Shown here piece after piece: positions 1-7,332 of a stretch of DNA of 8,351 bases. The notes beneath the pieces are model-generated. The model made no database searches. It was not told where the DNA came from and saw only the letters and a program-made list of their open reading frames with translations. Both the position numbers and the translations under genes were made by a program. The DNA is from a bacterium (GTDB taxonomy: Bacteria; Krumholzibacteriota; Krumholzibacteria; LZORAL124-64-63). The stretch is taken from contig JAUUZX010000039.1 in the NCBI GenBank assembly GCA_030592025.1, forward strand, positions 1-8,351. The letters are read 5' to 3'. How positions within the stretch are numbered: position 1 is the first letter of the stretch; each line of letters opens with the position of its first letter.

Positions 1-39
1 GCCGGCGGGTGAGGTGTGATGTGGGACGGGCCAGGACCT

Positions 40-72
40 GGTGACCGTCGCCGCCGGCACTTGTTTGTTTTT
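40..72 (+). terminator. Candidate intrinsic terminator of a gene left of the window
   Basis: A short hairpin pairs GTG-A-CCG (41-47, with A44 bulged) with CGGCAC (55-60) around a 7-nt loop, and is followed directly by a T-rich tract at 61-72. The stem is only six pairs plus a possible G-T, so this is weak. It would suit the end of a plus-strand gene upstream of the window. An alternative longer pairing of 1-8 with 51-58 is also possible. Confidence 0.3.
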
Positions 73-176
73 CATGCCTGTCGGGCGCGCCCACCGGGAG
101 CGGCGTCCAGGCAGCCGATCCGGGACCGCGGCCCATGGGGACCTCACCGGTAGCTGGACGGGAAAGGTCTGACGCC

Positions 177-2093
177 ATGCGTTCGATTCGAGTTGGGCTC
201 CTCGTGATGATTCTCCTGGCCGTTGCAGCCTGGTTTTCACCGGCGTTGGCCGGCACCTGGTCCGACGCGGTGTGCCTCGATTGCCACACCAACACGGGTG
301 GCGTCCCGACCGAGGTCGACCTCCACAGTCTCGAAGGTTCCGTGCACGACGGCTTGAGTTGCCAGGACTGCCACATCGGGATCGACGAGATCCCCCACGC
401 GAACATCCTGCCCGACCCCCAGTGCAACGCCTGCCACGACGATGTCGCCGAGACCTACGTCCAGCACGGTCGCGGCTTCGTCGGCGAGTCCCCCTGGGTG
501 CCCACGTGTCAGGATTGCCACGGCAGCCACGGCATCCTGCCCCCCGCCAATACCGAGTCCCAGGTGCATCCGGCCAACCTGCCCGCCACCTGCGGAACCT
601 GCCACGAGGACCAGGAATTCCTCGAGCGTCTCGACATCAAGTTCAAGCACCCCATCGAGGTGTACCAGGAGGGTGTCCACGGCCAAGCGACCGCTGGCGG
701 CAAGGACACCGCGGCGTCCTGCAACGACTGCCACTCGACCGGCGGCACGGCCCACCGGATCCTGCCCCCGGGCCACGTCGAGTCCACCATCAACTTCTTC
801 AACATCTCCAAGACCTGCGGCAAGTGCCACAGCCTCATCCAGCGCGAGTTCGAGACGGGCATCCACGGGCAGTTCGTGGCCCGTGGCGAGGTGGACGCGC
901 CCACCTGCACCCAGTGCCACGGGGAGCACGGCATCCTGGCCACGGACGATCCCCGCAGCCCGGTCAGCCCGTTCCGTGTCGCTGAGGCCACCTGTTCGCC
1001 CTGCCACGATTCGGCCAAGCTGAACGAGAAGTACGACCTGCCCTCGGGCCGTCTGCAGTCCTACGTGGATTCCTACCACGGGCTCAAGAGTCGCACCGGT
1101 GACAAGACGGTGGCCAACTGCGCCTCCTGCCACCAGGCCCATCTCGTCCTTTCGTCGTCCGACCCGCGCTCGTCGGTGGCGCCGGAGAACCTGGTCACGA
1201 CCTGCGGGCACTGCCACACGGGCATGTCCGCGGAGAAGGCGTCCAAGACCAAGATCCACGAGCCCGTGAGCGGCACCGCCGAGGGGTGGCCCTACTACGT
1301 GCGGACCATCTACCTGGTGATGATCCTGATGATCATCGGCGGCATGACCATCTACTGCTTCCTGGACTGGTTGCGGCAGGTGCGCAATGTCCTGCGCAAG
1401 AAGCAGGTGCGGCGCATGGAGGCCGACGAGGTGGTCCAGCACACCGTGCTCGCCGTCTCATTCTCGGTTCTGGTCCTGACGGGCTTCTCCCTGCGCTTCT
1501 ACGACGCCTGGTGGGCGCGCATGATCTTCGGCCACGAGGGTGGCGCCCAGTTGCGTGGCTTGATCCACAGGGCGGCGGCCATCGTCATGCTCCTGGGTTC
1601 GTTCTGGCACGCGGGCTACCTGATGACCGCCAAGGGACGCGTCTTCCTGCGGGACATGGCGCCGAGGCTGCTGGACGCCAAGCAGGCCTGGGGCATGTTC
1701 ATGTACAACATGGGCCGCACGGATGCGCACCCTCAGATGCGCCGTTTCTCCTTCGTGGAGAAGGCCGAGTACTGGGCGCTGATCTGGGGCACGGTGGTCA
1801 TGGCCCTCACGGGGCTGGCCATGTGGTTCGAGAAGGCCATCATCCCGTACATCGGCAGGGGCGTTCTCGAGGTCCTGCTGGTCATCCACTACTACGAGGC
1901 CTGGTTGGCCTTCCTGGCCATCCTCGTCTGGCACATGTACGGCGTGCTCTTCAACCCGCACGTGTACCCGATGAACCCCTCGTGGCTCACCGGCAAGATG
2001 CCCGAAGAGATGTTCAAGACCGAGCACCCCGCGGCCCAGTCCCCGGGCAACGTGGACAAGATGAAGCGTCTCGGACTCGAGCGCGACGTCTAG
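177..2093 (+). CDS. CbcL-like fusion cytochrome: eleven-haem c domain plus b-type membrane cytochrome
   Basis: This probably moves electrons between the quinone pool and periplasmic or extracellular partners. The start at 177 is preferred over the ATG at 135 because GGAAAGG (161-167) precedes it and a signal peptide begins there (Arg-containing start, hydrophobic core, cleavage near ALA-G at 25/26). The predicted 638-residue protein has eleven CxxCH haem-c motifs between residues 33 and 347. A membrane part follows, with helices near 375-398, 423-440, 465-481 and two more toward the C-terminus. Histidines at about 422, 464, 478, 571 and 586 can ligate b haems, as in the FdnI/HydC and cytochrome b561 families. 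Geobacter CbcL has the same architecture with nine c haems, so this one has two more. It stands alone before a terminator, with no partner subunit in view. The class is secure; the electron acceptor and the name CbcL are inference. Confidence 0.9.
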   Translation: MRSIRVGLLVMILLAVAAWFSPALAGTWSDAVCLDCHTNTGGVPTEVDLHSLEGSVHDGLSCQDCHIGIDEIPHANILPDPQCNACHDDVAETYVQHGRGFVGESPWVPTCQDCHGSHGILPPANTESQVHPANLPATCGTCHEDQEFLERLDIKFKHPIEVYQEGVHGQATAGGKDTAASCNDCHSTGGTAHRILPPGHVESTINFFNISKTCGKCHSLIQREFETGIHGQFVARGEVDAPTCTQCHGEHGILATDDPRSPVSPFRVAEATCSPCHDSAKLNEKYDLPSGRLQSYVDSYHGLKSRTGDKTVANCASCHQAHLVLSSSDPRSSVAPENLVTTCGHCHTGMSAEKASKTKIHEPVSGTAEGWPYYVRTIYLVMILMIIGGMTIYCFLDWLRQVRNVLRKKQVRRMEADEVVQHTVLAVSFSVLVLTGFSLRFYDAWWARMIFGHEGGAQLRGLIHRAAAIVMLLGSFWHAGYLMTAKGRVFLRDMAPRLLDAKQAWGMFMYNMGRTDAHPQMRRFSFVEKAEYWALIWGTVVMALTGLAMWFEKAIIPYIGRGVLEVLLVIHYYEAWLAFLAILVWHMYGVLFNPHVYPMNPSWLTGKMPEEMFKTEHPAAQSPGNVDKMKRLGLERDV

Positions 2094-2111
2094 GCTCCTG
2101 ACCCGTCACGT

Positions 2112-2149
2112 CAGGCCCGGCTCCCCATCCTGGGAGCCGGGCCTGTTTT
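2112..2149 (+). terminator. Strong intrinsic terminator after the multihaem cytochrome
   Basis: A perfect 14-bp GC-rich stem pairs 2112-2125 with 2132-2145 around a 6-nt loop and is followed by TTTT (2146-2149). It starts 18 nt after the cytochrome stop codon, so that gene is probably a single-gene unit. Confidence 0.9.
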
Positions 2150-2250
2150 CGTCGGGCCTGCCGGGGCCATTCAAGACTCAGGGAGGACGGTTCACGGCCG
2201 ATTCTTGACGAGACGCGTTATTCTCTCGGCAAGAGATCAGGAGTGAGCCC

Positions 2251-5211
2251 ATGCCATTCGCCGAACAACTGCTATACGGGTCCGATGACGGTGACCGGAA
2301 GAACCGCCGTATCCTGGCCCAATCGCCTGGTCTCGGCAAGAGCGTGGCGGGAGAGATCCGGCAACTCTGCGAAGGTTGGGGTGTGGCGCCGGTGGCGGGG
2401 CTGGACCGGCCCGCGCTGATCTCCATGCCACTCAAGAACTCCCTCGCCTCCATGCGGGGTCGTCTGTACACGATCATCCAGGTCGGGACCGGGCCCGAGC
2501 CGACCCACCACGCGATCGTGATCACGGAGGCGGACTACGCGGCCTTCGGGCACAACCCCTACGCCCTGCCACGTGCCTTCGATTTCCTTGGCGGTTGGCG
2601 CGTCGGGATCATCCTGGACCGCAGGGCCTTCGACGAGGTGCCGGACACGGCCATCGTGGTCGGCCCTCCCGAGCAGGCCGATCTGGCGGTCGTGACCGAG
2701 AGTCTGCGCCAGATCCTGGTCAAGGGCCGCATCCAATTGCCCCTGACCCAACCCGGCATCGAAAGCGACCATGTCCTGGCGCTGATCATCGCCGGTCTGC
2801 CGAACCCCCTGCGCCGCGAATTGCGGTTCGCGTCCTTCACCGCCAGCGAGTCCAACAACCACACCCTATGCGCGATGAGCACGCCGAACTGCACGTTCCG
2901 GGGCTGGCAGCGTTTGCTGCTCGCCGAAGTTGCCGCCATCGTGCCCGAGGAGGTGGACGCCTACGCAAATAAGGTGGGGGCGTGCATCACCGCCGGCGAT
3001 CTGCCCGGGCTCTGCCGGCAGGGGCGTGACCAAACCACCATCCCCGGGGCGCGTAAGCCCGAGGGAGCGCTCGATCCCATACGGCCGACGGCCGCCGCCG
3101 TGCCACGGCGTTCGGCTCCGCCACGGCCGGAGCAGCCGCCCCGCCCGTCGGTACCCCCGGCGCGGACCATGTCCAGCAAGGGCCAGGCGAAGGCCTCTGA
3201 GAACAACCGCAAAACACCGCGCAAAACACCGCGCAAGGCTCCTCGCACCTCCAGGCTCGTGCAAGCGGGCACGGCTCTGCGCGTCCGGGGAGGCGGACGA
3301 CCCCGACGCGGGCGTGTGGTGCCGATGGTGGTCGCCGGCGTCCTCATGGTGGCCGCGCTGTGGTGGCGCATGCCCGACCTCGAGCAACTGGTCATGGACC
3401 GCTGGGACGGGTTCGCCGGCCGGAGCGCAGCGGAGGGGGACCACGCCACGACTCTCTTGCAGGTCATCGACGTGGGGGCGGTGTACGACCGCGAGATCCA
3501 GCGGTTGTCCCAGGCCGGGTTCATGGGTCATGGGGATGGTCAGCGGGATCGTCACCGGGCCATCGTTACCTTGCAGACCGATGTGGCGGCACCGTTGCTC
3601 AAGCAGACGGATCTCTTCACGGCGCTGGCGGCCGAAGGCATCCAGCAGGCCGGGCGCCCCGACCGCGAGCTGGCGCGCATGAGTTCCCTCGACGCCCAGG
3701 GGATCATGTTGGATCAGGAGTTGAAGCGGCTCGAACTGGCCTGGCTCTCCCTTTCCCGGGGCATCGACTGGCAGGACCTCGGCCAGCTCGGGGACAAGGA
3801 GGTTTCCGCCCGTCGTGACTCCGTCCGCAGGACCGACAAGACGGCCATCGCCGCCGCCGCGAGAGAACTCGGTACCGTCGAGGCCACCCGCCGTATCGCG
3901 AAGGCCCGTCGCCAGGTCGCGGGCATGGCCGATCTGCTGACTCTTTTCCAGGCGACCACCTGGTCCCCCCGGTGGGAAAAGAAACTCGCCACGGCTGCGG
4001 AGCGGGTGTCACCCCGGGCCAGCTCCGCCACCCGCGCCTACCGCAACAGCGCGTTCGCCTTCATGCGCCTGAAGCGCGCCGAGAGGATCCAGGCGGCCCA
4101 TGACATCGTCTACACGGAAGACTTCCGGGACGGCGTTTGGCCGGCCCGCGAAGTGGCTGATGTGCTCCCGGATCTGCGCCAGGAAGTGGCGCGCTTCGGG
4201 CGCAACGCGGCGCCGTCACTGTTGAGCGGCACCTTGGATCTCTACTCGGCCCTTGCCAAACCCGCGAGCCTGGCCCGGAAGGCCGCGCAGGGGGATGCCC
4301 TGGCGAAGCTGGCCGCGAACCCGGCGGTGCGTTTCGACCCGGAGACGTACGCCGACCAGTTCGCCCGGATCCGCTTCGAGGCCGCGGGCGAGTTGCTGGA
4401 GACCGGGGTCGATTCGACCGGCCTGCCGGAGCATCTGTTCCGGGCGGGGGAGACCGAGATGGTGCGCCGCTTCCACACCAACCTCAACGGCGATGCCGAC
4501 GCCCAGGTCTGGTGGGCGGAGCAGGAACTGCAGGCACAACCCTTCCTGGCCCGTTGGGCCGGTCGGCTCGCGAAAGAGGCGTTCCACACCGCACAGGAAC
4601 GCCAACAGGGTTTCGACGCCGCCTGGTCCGAGTGCGTGCGGCTGCAGCGCCTCGTCCGCTCGCGGGCCATCGGCGGGACGGACTGGACAGCCGTCTGGCT
4701 GGATCTCCACGAGCAGGTCGGCCAGACCCTCGACGACTACGCGCGGGACCTGGGGGGCGACCCGCGACGGGCATCCCGTCTGGCCCAACTGGCCGAGGTA
4801 AAGGGGGCCCTCGAGGAATCCCGTGAGCTGGTCCTGGACGCGGTGACGATTCGCCTGCCCCAGGGAGCCCTGGACGCGCCGGTGGCGGTGACCCTCGAGC
4901 TGGGGTTCGGGGACGCCGGGGGCTTTCGCCGGTCGTCGCCCTTGACGGTCGGTCCGTCGGCACCAGCGGGTTCGGGTTGGGTCGGCACCGCCGATCTGGG
5001 TTGGCACCTGCCGGTGGGTATGGACGATGCCCTGTCAGGCAGGGTCCTTGGCACCGACGGGGAGGAGATATTCGCCGTGCAATACCCCTCGTTGCGGGAG
5101 CGGGTCGGCGCGGGCGCTCTGGCGCGGGCGCGCGGTGACGCTGGGTTCACCATAAGCTTCCAGGTGGACGTGGCCTGGTGGCACGGATTGGAATTGCAGC
5201 CTCTCGAGTGA
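2251..5211 (+). CDS. Large single-pass membrane protein with GAP1-like cytoplasmic domain and periplasmic C-terminal part
   Basis: Function is unknown. AGGAG (2239-2243) lies 7 nt before the ATG. Residues 1 to about 260 resemble GTPase-associated protein 1 (GAP1) domains: an opening EQLLYGS, then ILAQSPGL, a PTHHAIVI strand, and an LPNPLRRELRFASF segment like the middle part of those proteins. Residues about 260-355 form a low-complexity Pro/Arg/Lys linker with an RKTP repeat. One membrane helix spans about 356-372. The basic residues before it predict a cytoplasmic N-terminus and a periplasmic C-terminus. Residues about 385-860 look mostly helical, with charged Arg/Glu-rich stretches. The last 125 residues look beta-rich and could be a sandwich domain. 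No catalytic motif, nucleotide-binding loop or haem motif is visible. The small exported protein gene follows by 84 nt, possibly as a partner. The gene is certain; the GAP1 assignment comes from motif memory and is moderate at best. Confidence 0.85.
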   Translation: MPFAEQLLYGSDDGDRKNRRILAQSPGLGKSVAGEIRQLCEGWGVAPVAGLDRPALISMPLKNSLASMRGRLYTIIQVGTGPEPTHHAIVITEADYAAFGHNPYALPRAFDFLGGWRVGIILDRRAFDEVPDTAIVVGPPEQADLAVVTESLRQILVKGRIQLPLTQPGIESDHVLALIIAGLPNPLRRELRFASFTASESNNHTLCAMSTPNCTFRGWQRLLLAEVAAIVPEEVDAYANKVGACITAGDLPGLCRQGRDQTTIPGARKPEGALDPIRPTAAAVPRRSAPPRPEQPPRPSVPPARTMSSKGQAKASENNRKTPRKTPRKAPRTSRLVQAGTALRVRGGGRPRRGRVVPMVVAGVLMVAALWWRMPDLEQLVMDRWDGFAGRSAAEGDHATTLLQVIDVGAVYDREIQRLSQAGFMGHGDGQRDRHRAIVTLQTDVAAPLLKQTDLFTALAAEGIQQAGRPDRELARMSSLDAQGIMLDQELKRLELAWLSLSRGIDWQDLGQLGDKEVSARRDSVRRTDKTAIAAAARELGTVEATRRIAKARRQVAGMADLLTLFQATTWSPRWEKKLATAAERVSPRASSATRAYRNSAFAFMRLKRAERIQAAHDIVYTEDFRDGVWPAREVADVLPDLRQEVARFGRNAAPSLLSGTLDLYSALAKPASLARKAAQGDALAKLAANPAVRFDPETYADQFARIRFEAAGELLETGVDSTGLPEHLFRAGETEMVRRFHTNLNGDADAQVWWAEQELQAQPFLARWAGRLAKEAFHTAQERQQGFDAAWSECVRLQRLVRSRAIGGTDWTAVWLDLHEQVGQTLDDYARDLGGDPRRASRLAQLAEVKGALEESRELVLDAVTIRLPQGALDAPVAVTLELGFGDAGGFRRSSPLTVGPSAPAGSGWVGTADLGWHLPVGMDDALSGRVLGTDGEEIFAVQYPSLRERVGAGALARARGDAGFTISFQVDVAWWHGLELQPLE
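3208..3246 (+). repeat. In-frame 12-bp tandem repeat encoding RKTP units
   Basis: Two identical 12-bp units (CGCAAAACACCG at 3208-3219 and 3220-3231) are followed by a diverged third (3232-3243) and a final CGC. In frame they encode RKTP, RKTP, RKAP and R. They sit in the basic linker just before the membrane helix. A-rich codons here stand out against the GC-rich surroundings. This fits a small slippage-type expansion inside a disordered linker. Confidence 0.8.
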
Positions 5212-5236
5212 AACCCTCGGCGACATTGTACGTAGA

Positions 5237-5268
5237 AAGGAACACGGCCCCAACGGGTCGTGTTTCTT
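5237..5268 (+). terminator. Hairpin between the GAP1-like gene and the exported protein gene; possible leaky terminator
   Basis: A 14-bp stem pairs 5237-5250 with 5255-5268, including two G-T wobbles, around a CAAC loop. The outer 5' arm is A-rich and the outer 3' arm reads GTTTCTT, so it has terminator shape, but the U tract is short, interrupted and partly inside the stem. It lies 25 nt after the upstream stop codon and 27 nt before the downstream ATG. It could end transcription partially, or protect an mRNA end. An in-frame GTG at 5260 lies inside the stem, which argues against using it as a start. Confidence 0.55.
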
Positions 5269-5283
5269 GATGACGACGACACC

Positions 5284-5290
5284 GAGGAGG
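5284..5290 (+). promoter_or_regulatory. Ribosome binding site that fixes the start of the exported protein
   Basis: GAGGAGG sits 5 nt before ATG 5296. It selects that ATG over the in-frame GTG at 5260, which has no such site, would place acidic residues before the signal peptide and lies inside a hairpin. Confidence 0.8.
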
Positions 5291-5295
5291 TCTCC

Positions 5296-5826
5296 ATGCT
5301 GCGCCACCTGCGCTTCGCCGCACTTCTGTTGCTGGCAGCCACATTGCTGCTGCCCAGCGCCCTGTTTGCCGATGACGATCCCGACGATACCCCTACGGTC
5401 ATCATCGTGGGCGATGGCGACGAACGGATGACGATCACCCTCGACGGGTCCGCCCTCGAGGTCGTGCAGGTCGACGGCGACGAGACCTCCGTCCACATGG
5501 TGGATCTGGCGGCCATCGGCGATCTGGTGGGGGATGCCCTCGTCGACCTCGACGATCTCCAGTTCGCTCTGCACATGGGTCAGGACAACAACCTGCAGTT
5601 TTCCCACGAGGACGTCACCTGGGAGACGGACCTGGACGTGATCATGGCCCAGGTCGGCGCGGCCCTCGATTACGGGCTGGCCGAGTTCGACACGGGCGAA
5701 TGGACCCACGATCGCGAGCGGGACGCGACGACCGACGACCTGCGGGATGAGCTGCGGAATCTGAAGGCGGAAATGCGGGACCTGCAGCGTGAACTCAGGG
5801 CCTTGGAAGGAGACGGGGACCGCTGA
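5296..5826 (+). CDS. Small exported acidic protein with C-terminal coiled coil, unknown function
   Basis: I do not recognise a family. The 176-residue product begins with a clear signal peptide: MLRHLRF, a Leu/Ala-rich core, and likely cleavage after ALFA at about residue 25. The mature protein is very acidic and starts with a run of Asp. It has a beta-like segment (TVIIVGDGDERMTITLDGS), then amphipathic middle segments. A predicted coiled coil occupies about residues 149-172, with Leu/Met at heptad spacing among alternating Arg/Lys and Glu/Asp. There is no cysteine, so it is neither a lipoprotein nor a thiol enzyme, and no membrane helix remains after cleavage. It probably acts in the periplasm or envelope, perhaps as an oligomer through the coiled coil. 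It follows the membrane-spanning gene in the same direction, so a partnership with that protein's periplasmic part is a reasonable guess. The coding call is strong; the role is open. Confidence 0.8.
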   Translation: MLRHLRFAALLLLAATLLLPSALFADDDPDDTPTVIIVGDGDERMTITLDGSALEVVQVDGDETSVHMVDLAAIGDLVGDALVDLDDLQFALHMGQDNNLQFSHEDVTWETDLDVIMAQVGAALDYGLAEFDTGEWTHDRERDATTDDLRDELRNLKAEMRDLQRELRALEGDGDR

Positions 5827-5873
5827 GGCGATTTTCGGCTCCGGGACACCCCCTCCGGCGCTCCGTTCGGCCT

Positions 5874-5902
5874 CCCCCTTGGTCGCGGACGTCGCGAGGG
5901 GG
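5874..5902. other. Hairpin in the convergent intergenic gap
   Basis: CCCCC (5874-5878) pairs with GGGGG (5898-5902), and TCGCG (5883-5887) with CGCGA (5893-5897), leaving a 4-nt bulge and a GACGT loop. It lies in the 84-bp gap between two convergent genes. No T-run follows on either strand, so it is not a classical terminator. It may still slow polymerase or protect 3' ends. Confidence 0.4.
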
Positions 5903-5910
5903 TCGTCGTA

Positions 5911-6135
5911 TCAGAGACGCTCGGCCACCGCCGCGAGGATCTCCTCGTGTTCCGGGAAGCGGTCGAGGGCCTTCTTGCTGAAGACGAGGTCGCCGTCGAT
6001 CTCGACCTCGAAGACGCCACCGCCGGAGGCGATCAATTCGGCCTCCAGGTTGTGGCGCTCGCGCAGCTCATCCGCCAGACCGGCGGCACGGGGCTGGTAG
6101 TTTCAAACCTGGCAGTACTCGATGGTGATCTTCAC
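5911..6135 (-). CDS. selW: SelW/Rdx-family selenoprotein with UGA-encoded selenocysteine
   Basis: This is a small thioredoxin-fold thiol/selenol protein of the SelT/SelW/SelH (Rdx) family, thought to work in thiol redox reactions. Translation from GTG 6135 gives 74 residues. Residues 5-13 read IEYCQVUNY, where U is the in-frame TGA at 6103-6105, giving the family's C-x-x-U motif (C8, U11). Further hallmarks come after the UGA in the same frame: PRAAGLADEL, SGGGVFEV (37-44), FSKK (52-55) and RFPE (59-62). Conservation beyond the UGA shows it is read through, and the length is normal for the family. AAAGGG (6144-6149) lies 8 nt before the GTG. A SECIS-like hairpin follows the UGA. The gene begins 14 nt after the dehydrogenase stop, so co-transcription is likely. 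UGA is also the final stop (5911-5913). A standard-code caller would lose the gene or keep only ten codons. Confidence 0.9.
6064..6096 (-). promoter_or_regulatory. Candidate bacterial SECIS element inside the selenoprotein gene
   Basis: The mRNA hairpin begins 6 nt after the UGA. The outer stem is CAGC (6096-6093) with GCUG (6067-6064). A small internal loop follows, then CGU with AUG, a bulged G, the inner stem CCGCC with GGCGG, and the apical loop GGUCU (6081-6077). The loop starts 21 nt after the UGA, inside the usual bacterial range. As I recall it, the SelB-binding loop of E. coli fdhF also contains GGUCU. The bulged base is G here rather than the U of fdhF. Folded by eye only. Confidence 0.7.
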
Positions 6136-6149
6136 GGCGTTTTCCCTTT

Positions 6150-7325
6150 CTAGAAACGGATCAGCGGCTTGGGCCACGCGGCGAGGGTCTTCTCGAAAGA
6201 CGCCGGCGTGTAGTCGTCGATATGGACGACGGCGTCATCGCCGCCACCCAGGATGACTTCGCGGATCCTGTCCTGGATGCCGTTGGACCGGTCCTCCAGG
6301 AGATTGCGGGAAATATACCAGGTTTCGAAAATCCGGCGACCGATGACGCTGTGCAGCGTCAGTCCGTTGACGATGACCCGGTCGAAGGCCTGGATGTGGA
6401 AGTTGCCCTGCTTGAGGCCGAAGAGGATGACCTCGCCACCGCGCCGCGTGCTCTGGATGGCGTTGTTCACGCTCGAGTTGAAACCGGCCATCTCCATGGA
6501 GACGTCGGCGCCGAGGCCGCCGAAGGACTCGCGCACGGAGGCGACGAGTTCCTTGTCCGCCGACCAGGCCTGCTTGCCGTTGTTGCCCAGGTCCACGGGG
6601 ATCACGTCATCGGCGCCCAGGCGGCGCGCCATCTCGATGTTCTGGGGGTTGGGCTCGATGCCGATCACCCGCGTCGCGCCCAGGGCTCGGGCCACCATGA
6701 TGACGAAGAGGCCGATGGTCCCGCATCCGAAGACCGCCACGGTCCGACCCCGCAGATCGGCCGTGGTGCAGGCGTGGACCGCGTTGCCGAAGGGTTCCTG
6801 CAGGGCAGCCACCTTCATGGGGATCTTGCGGGGGTCCGTGGGCCACAGCACGTTGGCCGGCAGCTTGATGTACTCGGCGAAGCAGCCGTTGCGGCCGATG
6901 CCGATGATCACGTCCTGGCTGCAGATGTGGGTCTGGCCGATGCGGCACTGGTAGCAAGTGCCGCAGATGATGTGGCTCTCCGTCGAGACGATGTCCTTGG
7001 GGGCCAGGCCGTAGCGTCCGGTCACGGCCGAACCGACCGCGACGATCTCGCCGATCATCTCATGGCCGATGATGCGCGTCGTCTCCTTGGTGCGCTTGAG
7101 GGAATCGAAGATCATGCCCTTGAAGGCGACCCGGTTCCAGATGCCGCGGTCGCTGCCGCAGAAGCCGGCGAAGACGACCTTGACCAGGACGTTCTCGGCG
7201 TCCGTGGGGTCGGCTGTCTCGTCGAGCCGGGGGGTGGGCATGTCACGGACTTCGAAGCCCCGGGTCTTGTCCCAGGGCATGCTGGCCTTGTCGTAGACCA
7301 GGCACTTCATGGTTGCGGCAGCCAC
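6150..7325 (-). CDS. tdh: Zinc-dependent medium-chain dehydrogenase, L-threonine 3-dehydrogenase-like
   Basis: It likely oxidises a secondary alcohol with NAD; in Tdh, L-threonine becomes 2-amino-3-ketobutyrate in the cytoplasm. Numbered from GTG 7325 (391 residues), the catalytic-zinc ligands are C56, H88-E89 and E177. The structural-zinc cysteines are C121, C124, C127 and C135. The Rossmann loop is GCGTIG (200-205). Tdh-like signatures are GCFAEY, EPFGNAVHA and, near the C-terminus, a GRRIFETWY segment. It is about 40 residues longer than typical Tdh, with extra sequence around 60-85. The GTG is preferred because GGAGG lies 7 nt before it; ATG 7310, five codons later, is the alternative. 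A longer in-frame extension to 7469 would run through the terminator and into the upstream gene, so it is rejected. The selenoprotein gene follows by 14 nt. The family is secure; threonine as substrate is inferred. Confidence 0.9.
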   Translation of the reverse strand: MAAATMKCLVYDKASMPWDKTRGFEVRDMPTPRLDETADPTDAENVLVKVVFAGFCGSDRGIWNRVAFKGMIFDSLKRTKETTRIIGHEMIGEIVAVGSAVTGRYGLAPKDIVSTESHIICGTCYQCRIGQTHICSQDVIIGIGRNGCFAEYIKLPANVLWPTDPRKIPMKVAALQEPFGNAVHACTTADLRGRTVAVFGCGTIGLFVIMVARALGATRVIGIEPNPQNIEMARRLGADDVIPVDLGNNGKQAWSADKELVASVRESFGGLGADVSMEMAGFNSSVNNAIQSTRRGGEVILFGLKQGNFHIQAFDRVIVNGLTLHSVIGRRIFETWYISRNLLEDRSNGIQDRIREVILGGGDDAVVHIDDYTPASFEKTLAAWPKPLIRF

Positions 7326-7332
7326 TTGCAAA

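Noticed and set aside
237..1442. Long minus-strand open frame opposite the multihaem cytochrome
   Set aside because: Its translation is low-complexity His/Val/Gly/Ala-rich sequence typical of a GC-rich shadow frame, while the plus frame carries eleven haem motifs, a signal peptide and membrane helices.
2205..2224. TTGACG (2205-2210) and TATTCT (2219-2224) as a sigma70 promoter for the GAP1-like gene
   Set aside because: The two boxes are separated by only 8 nt, and no acceptable partner box is found at 16-18 nt for either.
3208..3246. CRISPR-like or mobile-element repeat
   Set aside because: It is a short in-frame coding repeat of 12-bp units with no spacers; no CRISPR array, insertion-sequence ends, tRNA or rRNA was seen in the window.
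5260..5295. GTG 5260 as the start of the small exported protein
   Set aside because: It lies within a hairpin, lacks a ribosome site and adds acidic residues before the signal peptide; ATG 5296 has GAGGAGG at good spacing.
6103..6105. Reading the TGA in the SelW-like gene as a stop, making it a pseudogene
   Set aside because: The position matches the known Sec site of the family, the downstream frame is intact and conserved, and a SECIS-like hairpin follows.
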